Assembly (NCBI GenBank): GCA_024707385.1
Contig: JANPZW010000013.1
Location: 505,465 to 569,464, forward strand
Direction of reading: 5' to 3'
From: Cellvibrionaceae bacterium
GTDB taxonomy: Bacteria > Pseudomonadota > Gammaproteobacteria > Pseudomonadales > Cellvibrionaceae
DNA: 64,000 bases
Below, one piece after another: positions 55,377 to 64,000 of this stretch; the first letter of the stretch is position 1, and the number at the start of each line of letters is the position of its first letter. Position numbers and translations under genes: made by a program. The notes beneath the pieces are model-generated. The model ran no database searches. It was not told the DNA's origin and was given only the letters and a program-made list of their open reading frames with translations.

Positions 55377-56411
55377 ATGAAATTCCTCGTCTCCTGCGGC
55401 CTGTTCGGCTGCTTTCTCCTGGGTTTAAGTGCCTGCTCGGACAAAACAGAAACCAATCAGACGAGCGCGCCGCCGGCAGCCACCATCACCGTGTATTCCG
55501 AGCGGGTTGAACATCTGATCAAACCCCTCTTCGACCAATACACGGCGGAAACCGGCGTGCCCATCCGCTTTATCACCGATGGCGCCGGGCCTTTGATCGC
55601 CCGCCTGGAAAATGAGGGCGAGGCGACTCCGGCGGATCTGTTGATCACCGTGGATGCGGGCAATCTGTGGCAAGCGGCGGATAAAGGCCTGCTCCGCTCT
55701 ATCGACTCCCCCATCCTGGAAGCCAACGTGCCGGCCCACCTGCAGGCCAGCGGCAACGAATGGTTTGGCCTGTCCGCCAGGGCGCGCACCATCGTCTATT
55801 CCACCGAGCGGGTGAAACCGGAAGAACTCTCCACCTACGAAGCTCTGGGCGATGAAAAATGGCGCGGCCGGTTGTGCCTGCGCACCGCCAAAAAGGTCTA
55901 TAACCAGAGTTTGGTTGCGACCATGATCAATACCCTTGGAGCCGAGCAGACCGAGGCAATCGTTAAAAGCTGGGTCGCCAATCTCGCCACCGATCCTTAC
56001 TCCAACGATACGGTCGCCCTTGAAGCTGTTATCGCTGGCCAGTGCGATTTGGCAATAGTGAACACTTACTATTTTGGTCGTATGCAAAAGGAGAATCCGA
56101 ATATTCCGCTCGCGGTCTTCTGGCCTAACCAGGACGGGCGCGGAGTGCATGTGAATATTTCCGGCGCCGGTGTCACCAAATACGCCAAACATCCGGAAGC
56201 TGCGCAAAAGCTGCTGGAATGGCTCTCCAGTGAAGAAGCGCAATACAAGTTCGCCGAGGCGAATGAAGAGTACCCGGTGAATCCGCGCGTAAAACCTTCA
56301 CCATTGGTTCAGGCCTGGGGTGAATTCAAAGCGGACCTGGTCAATGTGGAAGCCGCCGGCCATTTGCAGGCAGATGCGGTCAAACTGATGGATCGCGCCG
56401 GCTACCGCTGA
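55377..56411 (+). CDS. Ferric-iron ABC transporter substrate-binding lipoprotein (FutA/FbpA type)
   Basis: A 344-residue protein. The leader MKFLVSCGLFGCFLLGLSAC ends in a lipobox (LSAC). The mature domain reads ITVYSERVEHLIKPLFDQYTAETGVPIRF, then TDGAGPLIARLENEGEATPADLLITVDAGNLWQA, and the Tyr pair in AIVNTYYFGRM, the typical iron-ligand tyrosines of the FbpA/FutA family. It binds Fe3+ in the periplasm. I chose ATG 55377. A candidate Fur box lies upstream and the permease follows 45 bases later. No ATPase gene lies beside them, so it must be encoded elsewhere or shared. Confidence 0.9.
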   Translation: MKFLVSCGLFGCFLLGLSACSDKTETNQTSAPPAATITVYSERVEHLIKPLFDQYTAETGVPIRFITDGAGPLIARLENEGEATPADLLITVDAGNLWQAADKGLLRSIDSPILEANVPAHLQASGNEWFGLSARARTIVYSTERVKPEELSTYEALGDEKWRGRLCLRTAKKVYNQSLVATMINTLGAEQTEAIVKSWVANLATDPYSNDTVALEAVIAGQCDLAIVNTYYFGRMQKENPNIPLAVFWPNQDGRGVHVNISGAGVTKYAKHPEAAQKLLEWLSSEEAQYKFAEANEEYPVNPRVKPSPLVQAWGEFKADLVNVEAAGHLQADAVKLMDRAGYR

Positions 56412-56456
56412 GCCTCATGCATCTTCCCTTTAGCCACCGCGACGGCCAACGTCATC

Positions 56457-58063
56457 ATGCATAGCCGCTGGTGGCAATTACCCATCTGGCTGATGGCGGC
56501 ACTGGTACTGATGCCGGTGCTGGTGATTCTGCTGAGCTGGCACTCCGCGCAGGTGGAGGTGTGGCAGCACCTGATCGCCACCGGCCTCTCCCGCCTGCTC
56601 AAAAACACTTTGATGCTGATGCTCGGTGTCGGCGTGATGGTGCTGCTGCTGGGCGTGAGCCTGGCCTGGCTGACCGCCGTGTGCGAATTTCCCGGCCGGC
56701 GCTGGCTCGATTGGGCGCTGGTGCTGCCGCTCGCCATTCCCACCTATGTGGTGGCCTTCGTCGCTCTGGGGTTGATGAGTTACAGCGGCCCTGTGCTCAC
56801 CATCTGGCGCGCCGTCTTCGGCCGCGATGCCTGGTACCCGGAAATCCGCTCCCCCTGGGGGTCATTTTGGTGATGGGGGCGGTGCTTTATCCCTACGTTT
56901 ATATGCTCGCCCGCAGCGCCTTTCTCCAGCAGGGCCGCACCCTCACCGATGCGGCGCGGGTACTCGGACGCGGGCCCTTCGCCAGTTTCACTCAGGTAGT
57001 GCTGCCCATGGCGCGGCCGGCGATAGTCGCGGGTATGGCGCTGGCGCTGATGGAAGCTCTCGCTGATTTCGGCGCTGTCGCGGTGTTCAATTACGACACT
57101 TTCACCACCGCCATCTACAAATCCTGGTTCGGTTTCTTCAACCTGCAGGCGGCGGCGCAACTCGCCAGCCTGTTGCTGCTTTTTGTCGCCATCGCTCTGG
57201 TGCTGGAGCAGCAGGCCCGCGGGCGCGGCAAACTGCATCAGCACGCTCCCAAAAGCCACGACCGCATTCATCTGCGCGGCTGGCGCGGCCTGCTCGCCAG
57301 CGTCTATTGTCTGTCCATCCTGCTGCTGGCGTTCATAGTGCCCTTCTGCCAACTCGTTCTGTGGGTGGTGCAAACTGGGTTTTCCGGCTTTGATCGGCGT
57401 TTTCTCCTGCTCGCGCAGCACACCTTCGTCCTCGGCGCTATGAGCGCGCTGATTGTCGGTGTCCTGGCGCTGCTGGTCGCCTTGGGCCAGCGCTTAGCGC
57501 CGTCCAAAGGTTTGGCGAGCATCACTCGCCTCACCGCCCTGGGTTATGCCCTGCCCGGCTCAGTGCTGGCGGTCGGCGTGATCATTTCTTTTACCTTTAT
57601 CGACCGGACTGTCTTGTGGCCGCTGCTGCGCTCGTTCACCGGTGAGGTGCAGCTGGCCGGCCAAGTGCTGGTGGGCAGCCTCGCCGCGCTGATCACCGCC
57701 TACGCCATCCGCTATTTCTCCGTCGGTCTGGGTCCGGTGCAGTCCAGCCTCGAACGTATCCGGCCGCAGTTTCAGGAGGTCGCCCAAAGCCTCGGCCACA
57801 ACCAGTGGCAAGTCATTCGCCGCGTTTATCTGCCGCTGCTGTCGCCCGGTTTGATGACGGCACTGATTCTGGTGCTGGTGGATGTGATGAAAGAAATGCC
57901 CGCCACCCTGCTGATGCGCCCCTTCGGTTGGGACACACTGGCGGTGCGGGTGTATGAAATGACTGCCGAGGGCGAGTGGCAGCGCGCCGCCCTGCCGGCC
58001 CTGACCCTGGTGCTGATCTCCATGGTGCCGGTGATATTGATGGTGCGGCGCAGCCGCAGTTGA
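56457..58063 (+). CDS. Iron ABC transporter permease, FbpB/SfuB type (one frameshift)
   Basis: A 535-residue permease with two fused membrane modules of the binding-protein-dependent type. The first module reads LLSWHSAQVEVWQHLIATGLSRLLKNTLMLML, GVSLAWLTAVCEFPGRRWLDWALVLPLAIPTYVVAF; the EAA loop is RTLTDAARVLGRGPFASFTQVVLPMARPAIVAG; the second EAA loop is FQEVAQSLGHNQWQVIRRVYLPLLSPGLM. The frame is lost at the five-G run at 56857-56861; one extra G gives PWGVILVMGAVLYPYVYMLARSAFLQ. It follows the ferric-binding lipoprotein and is presumed to import iron. The ATPase gene is not adjacent. Confidence 0.88.
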
Positions 58064-58124
58064 TGTCGATTCACAGCCGACCCGCCCGACTAATCCGCAA
58101 GTCCATCTGCGCGAGGTGTCGTCC

Positions 58125-58596
58125 ATGTACCCTATCTCCCCCTGCCTCTGGTTTGATCACAACGCCGAAGAAGCCGTAGCTTTTTATCTGTCGGTGTTCC
58201 CCCAGGGCCGCCGGCTCGGCACCAGCCATTACAGCGACGGGGCGCCGGCCCCGGCCGGCAGCGTCATGACCATCACCTTCGAAATCAACGGCAGCCGTTT
58301 TATCGCGCTCAACGGCGGTCCCTATTTCACCTTTTCACCGGCCATTTCCCTGGTGATCCACTGCGACGATCAGGCGCAGATCGATTACTACTGGGAGCGC
58401 CTCTGCGACGGCGGCAGGCCGGAACAGTGCGGCTGGCTGAAAGATCGTTTCGGCGTCTCCTGGCAACTGGTGCCGGTGCAGTTGATGCAGCTGCTGGAAG
58501 AAGGTGAAAAAGACCCGGATCGCACAAATGACCGCAGCCCTTATGCGAATGCAAAAACTGGATTTGGCGGCGCTGCTCTCGGCCTATCACGCCTGA
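58125..58596 (+). CDS. VOC-fold protein, PhnB-like (frameshifted near the end)
   Basis: A protein of the PhnB/3-demethylubiquinone methyltransferase-like VOC group: PISPCLWFDHNAEEAVAFYLSVFPQGRRLG, TITFEINGSRFIALNGGPYFTFSPAISLVIHCDDQAQ, YYWERLCDGGRPEQCGWLKDRFGVSWQLVP. The C-terminal motif MTAALMRMQKLDLAALLSAY is present in another frame; adding two bases near 58521-58525 (GCGCACAA for GCACAA) gives 157 residues ending at TGA 58594. The function is unknown in this family; such proteins are often annotated as methyltransferases on weak grounds. The same-direction small ORF and fecI follow. Confidence 0.75.
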
Positions 58597-58732
58597 TCGC
58601 CATTGCCACAACCACAGCCACAGCCACAATTCGCCCCGATTTATCCCCACCGCGCCCGTTTTCTCCCCAGTCACGCCTTGTTGTTTTGGTGTACTGAACC
58701 TGCCGACCAAACTTGAGCGCCAGGATTTCACC

Positions 58733-58882
58733 ATGTGCTTTGACAAACCCCGCCCTCTTCCCACGCATCTTCTGCTGTTGCCGGAACCACCGGTCTACCG
58801 CCGCCCGACGCCGCTCTGGCAACAGGCACTGGTGCTGCTCTTGATCAGCCTGGCGCTCGCCGGACTGGGTGCGGTCCGCTAG
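58733..58882 (+). CDS. Small membrane protein, 49 aa (possible)
   Basis: A 49-residue frame: MCFDKPRPLPTHLLLLPEPPVYRRPTPLWQQALVLLLISLALAGLGAVR. The last third is a transmembrane helix (ALVLLLISLALAGLGA). An AGGA ribosome site lies 8 bases before the ATG. It precedes fecI by 97 bases. It resembles small single-pass proteins, but I do not know a family, and coding status is uncertain. Confidence 0.4.
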   Translation: MCFDKPRPLPTHLLLLPEPPVYRRPTPLWQQALVLLLISLALAGLGAVR

Positions 58883-58979
58883 CGCACTGGCAATCAGTCG
58901 CCGGAGAGCGGAGCTTGTTTTGCTGTTGGACCCACTGCTAGGATGCCCTCGCACGCCAAAAGGGCATTTGCTGAGCAGC

Positions 58980-59486
58980 ATGAACAAGCGCACTCTTCTC
59001 CACTCACTTTTCGAGCGTTACCAAAAGGATCTGCAGCGCTTTGTTGCTCATAAGTTTGGTTCCCACCACGACGCGGAAGACATAGTCCAGGAAGCCTTTC
59101 ACAACGTGCTGCGCAGCGTGGATATGACGCAGCTGGACAACCCCAAAGCCTATCTCTACCAGACCGCCAGCAATCTCGCGCTCAACCGCATCCGCAAGCA
59201 GCAGAACCACAACCGCTACCTGGCTGTCGCCGATCTTCCAGACGAAGTCGACGACAAAGATGCACCGCACCGCACCTATTCATCGCAGCGCGATCTGAAC
59301 ACATTGCGACAGGCGCTCTCCGGCCTGAAGCCGAAATACCGCCGCACCTTTCTGCTCAGCCGCCTGGAAGATAAAACCTACCGGGAAATCAGCGAGGAAT
59401 TGGGCATTCCCTTGAGCACGGTGGAAAAGCACATGATCAAAGCCCTGCAGTATTTGCGCGATACATTTCAGGAGGACACCCAATGA
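58980..59486 (+). CDS. fecI: FecI-like ECF sigma factor
   Basis: A 168-residue sigma-70 family factor. Region 2 has LFERYQKDLQRFVAHKFGSHHDAEDIVQEAFHNVL (core binding, -10 recognition) and region 4 has ALSGLKPKYRRTFLLSRLEDKTYREISEELGIPLSTVEKHMIKALQYL. This is the iron-starvation ECF class that pairs with FecR and an STN-type TonB receptor, both of which follow. I chose ATG 58980 because conserved residues begin at NKRTLLHSLF. It would transcribe the receptor gene when the outer-membrane ligand signals through FecR. Confidence 0.92.
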   Translation: MNKRTLLHSLFERYQKDLQRFVAHKFGSHHDAEDIVQEAFHNVLRSVDMTQLDNPKAYLYQTASNLALNRIRKQQNHNRYLAVADLPDEVDDKDAPHRTYSSQRDLNTLRQALSGLKPKYRRTFLLSRLEDKTYREISEELGIPLSTVEKHMIKALQYLRDTFQEDTQ

Positions 59487-59562
59487 TGGAGGTCCGACAG
59501 CCACTGGGTGTCATGGAGGTTTTAGAGGAAATTCCCTCGACTAGAAAAAGGCAGATCCGGTG

Positions 59563-60525
59563 ATGACCCGACAGAAGCGCATACGCCAATGCGAAGACGC
59601 CGCCATTCAGTGGCTGGTGCGTCTCTCAGCGCCCGAACTGACGGAGCAGCAGCGCGCGGAATTTTTCGCCTGGTTGAACGCCTCGCCCCTGCATCAGGCG
59701 GCCTACATAAAAGCCGAATCGCTCTGGCAGCGCGGCGCCGCTCTCCAGCATGTAGCGGACGCAGCACAGGAGCCAAACGCGCGCGTCCACTCGCAATGGT
59801 CATGGGTTCTGGCCGGAGCCTGCGTTCTGCTTATCGGCGCGCTGCTGTTCCTGCGCGCACCCGAGCCCGAGTACTATCAGGCGCAAACCGGTGTGGGAGA
59901 GCAGCGGGAATTGCAACTGTCGGATGGTTCAACCCTGGTCCTCAACACCGACAGCGAAGTGCTGGTGGAACTGCAAGCCAAGAGCCGGATCGCCTATCTG
60001 CTGCGCGGGGAAGTGTTTTTCACCATCAGTCACGACCGCGACCGGCCTTTCGACGTCTTCACCAATGAAGGCACTGTGAGAGTGCTCGGCACCCGTTTTG
60101 CCGTGAGAGCCACCGGCTCCGACACAGTTATCACCGTGCTGGAGGGCAAAGTGGGCCTGTCGCAGAACCCTCAAGGGGAAGAGTTCCAACCCCACGTAAC
60201 CCTGACCGCCAACCAGCAGTTCAATCTGCGCGACGCCGTACCCGGCGCGGCCGTTCACAAGGTCGATGCCAGCGCCGCCCTCTCCTGGCGCAACCGGCAG
60301 CTGGTCTATCGCGGCGAATCCCTGCAGGCAGTGGTGGAAGAGCTGAACCGGTATTTCCCACTCCCCGTCGCTCTGGCCGACCATACCCTCGGCGATATGA
60401 AAGTCAGCGCGGTGATCCAGCTGAAAACCGCCGAAACCACCGTGCAAGCGTTGGCCGACGCTCTGGGTCTGGAAGTGCTGACCGACCCGCAGGACCGCCA
60501 TCTGATTCTGAGCAGACCGGACTAA
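59563..60525 (+). CDS. fecR: FecR-like inner-membrane anti-sigma/signal protein
   Basis: A 320-residue protein. The N-terminal cytoplasmic domain (DUF4880) includes CEDAAIQWLVRLSAPELTEQQRAEFFAWLNASPLHQAAYIKAESLWQ. A single transmembrane helix follows (WVLAGACVLLIGALLFL, about residue 85), then the FecR periplasmic domain (YQAQTGVGEQRELQLSDGSTLVLNTDSEVLVEL, LLRGEVFFTISHDRDRPFDVFTNEGTVRVLGTRFAVR), and a C-terminal STN-like part (LQAVVEELNRYFPLPVALADHTLGDMKVSAVI). It relays the signal from the receptor's plug-linked STN domain to FecI. ATG 59563 or GTG 59560 could be the start. Confidence 0.9.
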   Translation: MTRQKRIRQCEDAAIQWLVRLSAPELTEQQRAEFFAWLNASPLHQAAYIKAESLWQRGAALQHVADAAQEPNARVHSQWSWVLAGACVLLIGALLFLRAPEPEYYQAQTGVGEQRELQLSDGSTLVLNTDSEVLVELQAKSRIAYLLRGEVFFTISHDRDRPFDVFTNEGTVRVLGTRFAVRATGSDTVITVLEGKVGLSQNPQGEEFQPHVTLTANQQFNLRDAVPGAAVHKVDASAALSWRNRQLVYRGESLQAVVEELNRYFPLPVALADHTLGDMKVSAVIQLKTAETTVQALADALGLEVLTDPQDRHLILSRPD

Positions 60526-60543
60526 CTCACCTAAGATTTCTTT

Positions 60544-63082
60544 ATGACTCGCCTCCGACTTTTCCGCCGGCCGCGCTGGCTATTGTGCCTGCTGGCGGTG
60601 CACTCTCTAGGCAGTGTCGCCGATTCTGCCTACCGCCACTTCGATCTGCCCGGTCAGGCGCTGCAGACAGGGCTGGTGGAACTCGCACTGCAGGCCGACG
60701 TGACGGTGATCGCCGATCACCAGATCATCCGCGGTTACCAATCCTCATCCCTGATCGGTCCGCACACGCCTGAGCAGGCGTTGCAAAAGCTCCTCTCACG
60801 GACGCCCTTGGATTACCGCTACAACGAGAACACCCACACCTTCGTGATCCTGCCTCGGCAAGAGCCGGAGGTGCAGCCCGTGGCAGAGGCGCAGGCCGAT
60901 GCGGAGGCGCGCGTCGAAGAGGTGGTGGTGTACGCGCCGGTCTATCCATTTCGTTACAACACCCTCGCCAATACACAATTCGATAATGGCGCTGCGGTTT
61001 ACGACAATTCGCGTTTTCACACGGTTTTACCCGCGCCGCTGATTGCCGATCTGATGCCGTTGGAGATGGCGGATCTGTTGAAAAATGGCAGCGGCATTTC
61101 GCCCGCAGATGGGCGCGCGGATACCAACGACGATTTTTATATTCGCGGTTTCCCTCGCCACGCGCTTTATCTCGATGGTTTCCGGGTGGAAAACACCACC
61201 GGCGGGCGCTTCCTGCCGGACAACATCGAACGCGTGGAAATTCTCAAAGGTCCATCCACCATCCGCTATGGCCAGGGCGAGCCGGGAGGAATGGTGAATC
61301 TGGTGCGCAAAAAACCTTTGGATGAAGCGCTGGCGCAATTGCAAATGTCCCTCGGCAATAATGGCCTGCGCAAAATCGCCGCGGATATCAGCGATCAATT
61401 CGTTCGCGAGGATATGCGTTACCGCCTGAATGCGGTGGATTTCCGCCAGGAAAATTCCGCGGATATTCACGATTTGCAGCAGCAATTGCTGGCGCCGAGC
61501 CTGCGCTGGCGACCGGACTCCGTATCGGATTTCCAGCTCAGCTACGAATGGCAAAAAACCCGCCAGCGCACTGTTGAGGATTACGACGTGATTCTTCCCG
61601 ACGTCGAGGAGAATTTTTCCGGCGTCACATTTGATCAGCTGGTGCGCCGGCAATCGCCGGATTTTCAAGCGGATCGCCATCTGCTCCATTTCAGCGGCCA
61701 GCGATTTTTTGCCACGGACGATAAAGAATCCGGATGGCGTCTCAAAGGCAGTTTCGTCTGGCAGGACGAGGATCGCATCGGCGTGCGCGGAACCCAGGAT
61801 TATTTGAATTCCGATCTGTTATTCCGACCGGAAGATAGGCGCAATTTATATATGGTGCTGATCCCCGGTGGCCAGGTGTCAATTCCCGTGCTCTACCGTG
61901 TCAATCCGGCTGATCAATCCGACCCTTTAATTTATATAGGGACCGTGCGCAGCATGTATCACGAGGAATCCTCCGAGACCGGCTTGCAGTCGAGCCTCGC
62001 GTTGGATGGCACTGTTAACATCGGCGGATTTCAACATCACCTCAACCTGGGCGTGGATTGGCATCGCCAGGATCTGTTCCAGTCCTACACCGTGGAGAGC
62101 CGCCGGCCGCTGCCATTTCAATCCTGGCCGGATTCGCAAAGTCCGCCGCTCAGTTATTTTGTCGAAGTGATTTTTGCCCCGCAGCGCCCGCTCGGCACGC
62201 TGGAATTATTTGAATACCGCCAGGTGAGCGACGAGTACGGTTTTTATTTTCAGGACACCATCGACCTGACAGAAAAATTGAGCATCACCGGCGGCGCGCG
62301 CTTCAGCCATATTCAAGTGGAGCGGGAAAATCTCAGCGACGAGCGGATGGAAGATTTTGAACCCGTACAAAAAATCCGTGTGCAATCGGGTTTGAATTAT
62401 CAGCTGACCGCTGACATCCAGCTGTTTGGCAATTACGCCCAGGGCCTGCGTTCGAATCAATCCAAACGCGGTTTTGGCAACGCGGTGAGTGAACCGGAAT
62501 TGTCCGATCAATGGGAACTCGGCATCAAAAGCTATTTTTTTCAGGGCCGCCTCGCCGCCGCTCTCGCTGGTTATCGCATCAACAAAACCAATATCTACAG
62601 CCTGGATCCCGTGTCCATCGAGGGTTTTGCGCTGCAGGAATACGGCCAGAAAGTCTTGGGAATGGATCTCGATTTTACTTATGAACTTTCGCGCCGCACG
62701 CAAATCATGGGCTCATTTTCCGCGCAGGAAAACGAAATCACCTACGGCCGTTACACGGGCAATATTCCCGCCGCCAGCACACCAAACACAGCGAGCCTTT
62801 TCTGGCGCCACCAATTGAGCGACGCGCTGTCCGCCAATTTCGGCGCTCACTACGTCGGTCAGCGCTACGCCGATCACCGCAACGAATACAAAATCGATTC
62901 GTTTTTTATCTGCGACGCCGGCGCGCAATACGAAAAAAAATATTGCGGGCGTGCCCACAGTGCTGCAGATCAAAGTGAAAAATTTATTGGATGCAGAATA
63001 TTATTCCGACGTGATTGCCGGCGTGCGGATGAATGAAGGCGAGCAACGGCAAATTATCGCCGGTATAAAAATCGCGTTTTGA
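60544..63082 (+). CDS. TonB-dependent siderophore receptor with STN signalling domain (one frameshift)
   Basis: An outer-membrane receptor of the FecA/FpvA type, about 845 residues. After the signal peptide (LLCLLAVHSLGSVADSA), the STN domain reads YRHFDLPGQALQTGLVELALQADVTVIADHQIIRGYQ; this contacts FecR. The plug domain has NIERVEILKGPSTIRYGQGEPGGMVNLVRKKP, and the barrel is complete to FEL-like ends (NLLDAEYYSDVIAGVRMNEGEQRQIIAGIKIAF). The frame is lost at the eight-A run at 62933-62940; removing one gives EKNIAGVPTVLQIKVKNLLDAEYY and a stop at 63080-63082. The terminal F fits outer-membrane insertion. It is probably controlled by the FecI upstream. The ligand is a siderophore of unknown type. 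Confidence 0.9.
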
Positions 63083-63191
63083 AATCACGCTGCAAAACCG
63101 GTTGAGGAGCAATCGAATCATTTGAGAGATTTGTCGCACTGATCACAGCGGCGCTCTATGTTAGGCTGCGCGGCACTGTTGACGACAGGCA

Positions 63192-63231
63192 GATCGGCGG
63201 GACGGCGCAGTTTCCTCGCCGACCTTTTTTG
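63192..63231 (+). terminator. Rho-independent terminator after the receptor gene
   Basis: TCGGCG (63194-63199) pairs with CGCCGA (63217-63222), with extra GGA/TCC pairs inside, and six T follow at 63225-63230. It ends the receptor transcript before the DUF1566 gene. Confidence 0.7.
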
Positions 63232-63307
63232 GCACAATCACACCGGCCGCCCGGCTCCTTCATTGAGGGCGGGCGGGCTACAGACACAAACCAAAAGCAG
63301 GTGGTGA

Positions 63308-64000
63308 ATGACTAATAACTCTCTATTCCGCCCTATTCTGCCGCTCGCCATTGCGCTCCTCTCGGGCTGCAACGGCGGCGACAATCCGCGCGGTGAAGAC
63401 CGCGAAGACTCCAAAGCCCCTTCCTATACCGTGACGGGTCAGCTGAACGATACCGGCATAGAGCTCTGCGCGGCGCCCGATACCAACCAGCAGCCCTGCC
63501 CGCAAAGCGCGCTTCCCGCTCAGGACGCGGAAACCGGCCGGGATCTGCAGGCGGCCAAAGGCTTGTTGACCAAGCAGGGCGGCGGTATTGCCGGGTTCGA
63601 CTGGACCAAGCTCGACACCAACGGCGACGTGATGCCCGTGCAGGACCAGGAGTGGAACAACGACGGCAATGAGGCGGAAGGCACCCGCTGGTCCTGTGTC
63701 CGCGACAATGTGACCGGTCTGACCTGGGAGATCCGCGAAAGCGATCCCGATCATCCCCGCTACTCCGGTCACGTCTTCCGCTGGTGGCTGGACGATGCCA
63801 AATTCAACGGCGGCTTCGCCGACATGAACAACTCCGGCCGCTGCAGCTTCGCCACCTGCGATCTGCAAACCTATGTCACTTGGGTCAACGCAACGGGCCT
63901 GTGCGGCGCTTCCGATTGGCGTATACCGTCGGTGGCGGAGCTGTCTTCCATCGCCGTGCTCTCCAAGGTGATGCCCGCCGTGGACACCTCCTATTTCCCA
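63308..64000 (+). CDS. DUF1566 lipoprotein (partial, 3' end outside the window)
   Basis: The frame runs from ATG 63308 to the end of the window (231 codons). The leader LFRPILPLAIALLSGC ends in a lipobox (LLSGC), giving a lipoprotein. The following YTVTGQLNDTGIELCAAPDTNQQPCPQSALPAQDAETGRD is a spacer, and WSCVRDNVTGLTWEIRESD...DLQTYVTWVNATGLCGASDWRIPSVAELSSI is the DUF1566 (Lcl) domain, with cysteines and Trp at conserved places. The domain is thought to be a surface ligand-binding fold; its function is unclear. It follows the iron receptor after a terminator, so co-regulation is unproven. Confidence 0.8.
   Translation, partial: MTNNSLFRPILPLAIALLSGCNGGDNPRGEDREDSKAPSYTVTGQLNDTGIELCAAPDTNQQPCPQSALPAQDAETGRDLQAAKGLLTKQGGGIAGFDWTKLDTNGDVMPVQDQEWNNDGNEAEGTRWSCVRDNVTGLTWEIRESDPDHPRYSGHVFRWWLDDAKFNGGFADMNNSGRCSFATCDLQTYVTWVNATGLCGASDWRIPSVAELSSIAVLSKVMPAVDTSYFP

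Noticed and set aside
58605..58629. CCACAG-type short repeats after the VOC gene
   Set aside because: A short low-complexity stretch outside the corrected reading frame with no evident function.
1..64000. CRISPR arrays, rRNA genes or complete insertion sequences
   Set aside because: No regularly spaced repeats, no rRNA signatures and no transposase gene were seen; the only mobile-element trace is the integrase remnant near 51.2 kb.

Overview
The window is a 64 kb piece of a gammaproteobacterial chromosome. Conserved gene order (ygfB-pepP-ubiH-ubiI-pqiABC, zapA-6S RNA-fau, ilvA/rpiA/serA, asmA-mutY-yggX, hisIE-tatABC) fits the Pseudomonadales/Cellvibrionales, and a Cellvibrionaceae-like or related marine/soil genus is my best guess. 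This rests on recognised families and synteny only; no database search was possible.

Layout. 1-7.6 kb: a leftward operon with ygfB, pepP, two ubiquinone hydroxylases and the PqiABC envelope lipid-transport system. 7.7-9.1 kb: rightward coiled-coil protein, ZapA, 6S RNA and 5-formyl-THF cyclo-ligase. 9.7-13.7 kb: threonine deaminase divergent from RpiA, then SerA and a thioesterase. 13.7-17.8 kb: an alpha/beta hydrolase, two uncharacterised envelope proteins, a GNAT enzyme and a DUF3014 protein. 18.0-21.3 kb: two ferritin-like proteins followed by DUF2243 and CtaG-like membrane proteins. 21.5-25.4 kb: small proteins, a TlpA-like thioredoxin, a metallo-hydrolase, and a CheC-like phosphatase coupled to a PAS-GGDEF diguanylate cyclase. 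25.4-34.8 kb: a leftward cluster of circularly permuted ATP-grasp enzymes, alpha-E proteins and transglutaminase-fold proteins, present as two sets (one split, one fused). 35.5-39.5 kb: a chemoreceptor, HisI, HisE and TatABC. 39.7-42.5 kb: an ABC-F ATPase and proline iminopeptidase. 42.6-48.1 kb: an SOS mutasome (DnaE2, ImuA, ImuB) with two near-perfect LexA boxes. 48.1-51.5 kb: an A+T-richer accessory patch (lipase, two DUF6795-like paralogues, membrane protein) ending at an integrase remnant beside tRNA-Phe. 51.7-55.2 kb: yggX, mutY, asmA. 55.3-63.1 kb: iron acquisition genes (Fur-box candidate, ferric-binding lipoprotein, permease, FecI/FecR, STN-type TonB receptor), then a partial DUF1566 lipoprotein.

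A dominant technical feature is that at least 14 genes are broken by single-base (once two-base) indels, nearly all in homopolymers, and tRNA-Phe lacks one G in its anticodon stem. In every case one small correction restores a full-length family member and an overall length divisible by three. I read these as uncorrected sequencing errors rather than pseudogenes, and give each broken gene as one feature spanning both halves.

The best candidates for poorly described biology are the ATP-grasp/alpha-E/transglutaminase cluster (predicted in the literature from genomics, to my knowledge without an established product), the lipase/DUF6795 patch (possible effector-immunity module), and the ferritin-like/DUF2243/CtaG cluster.
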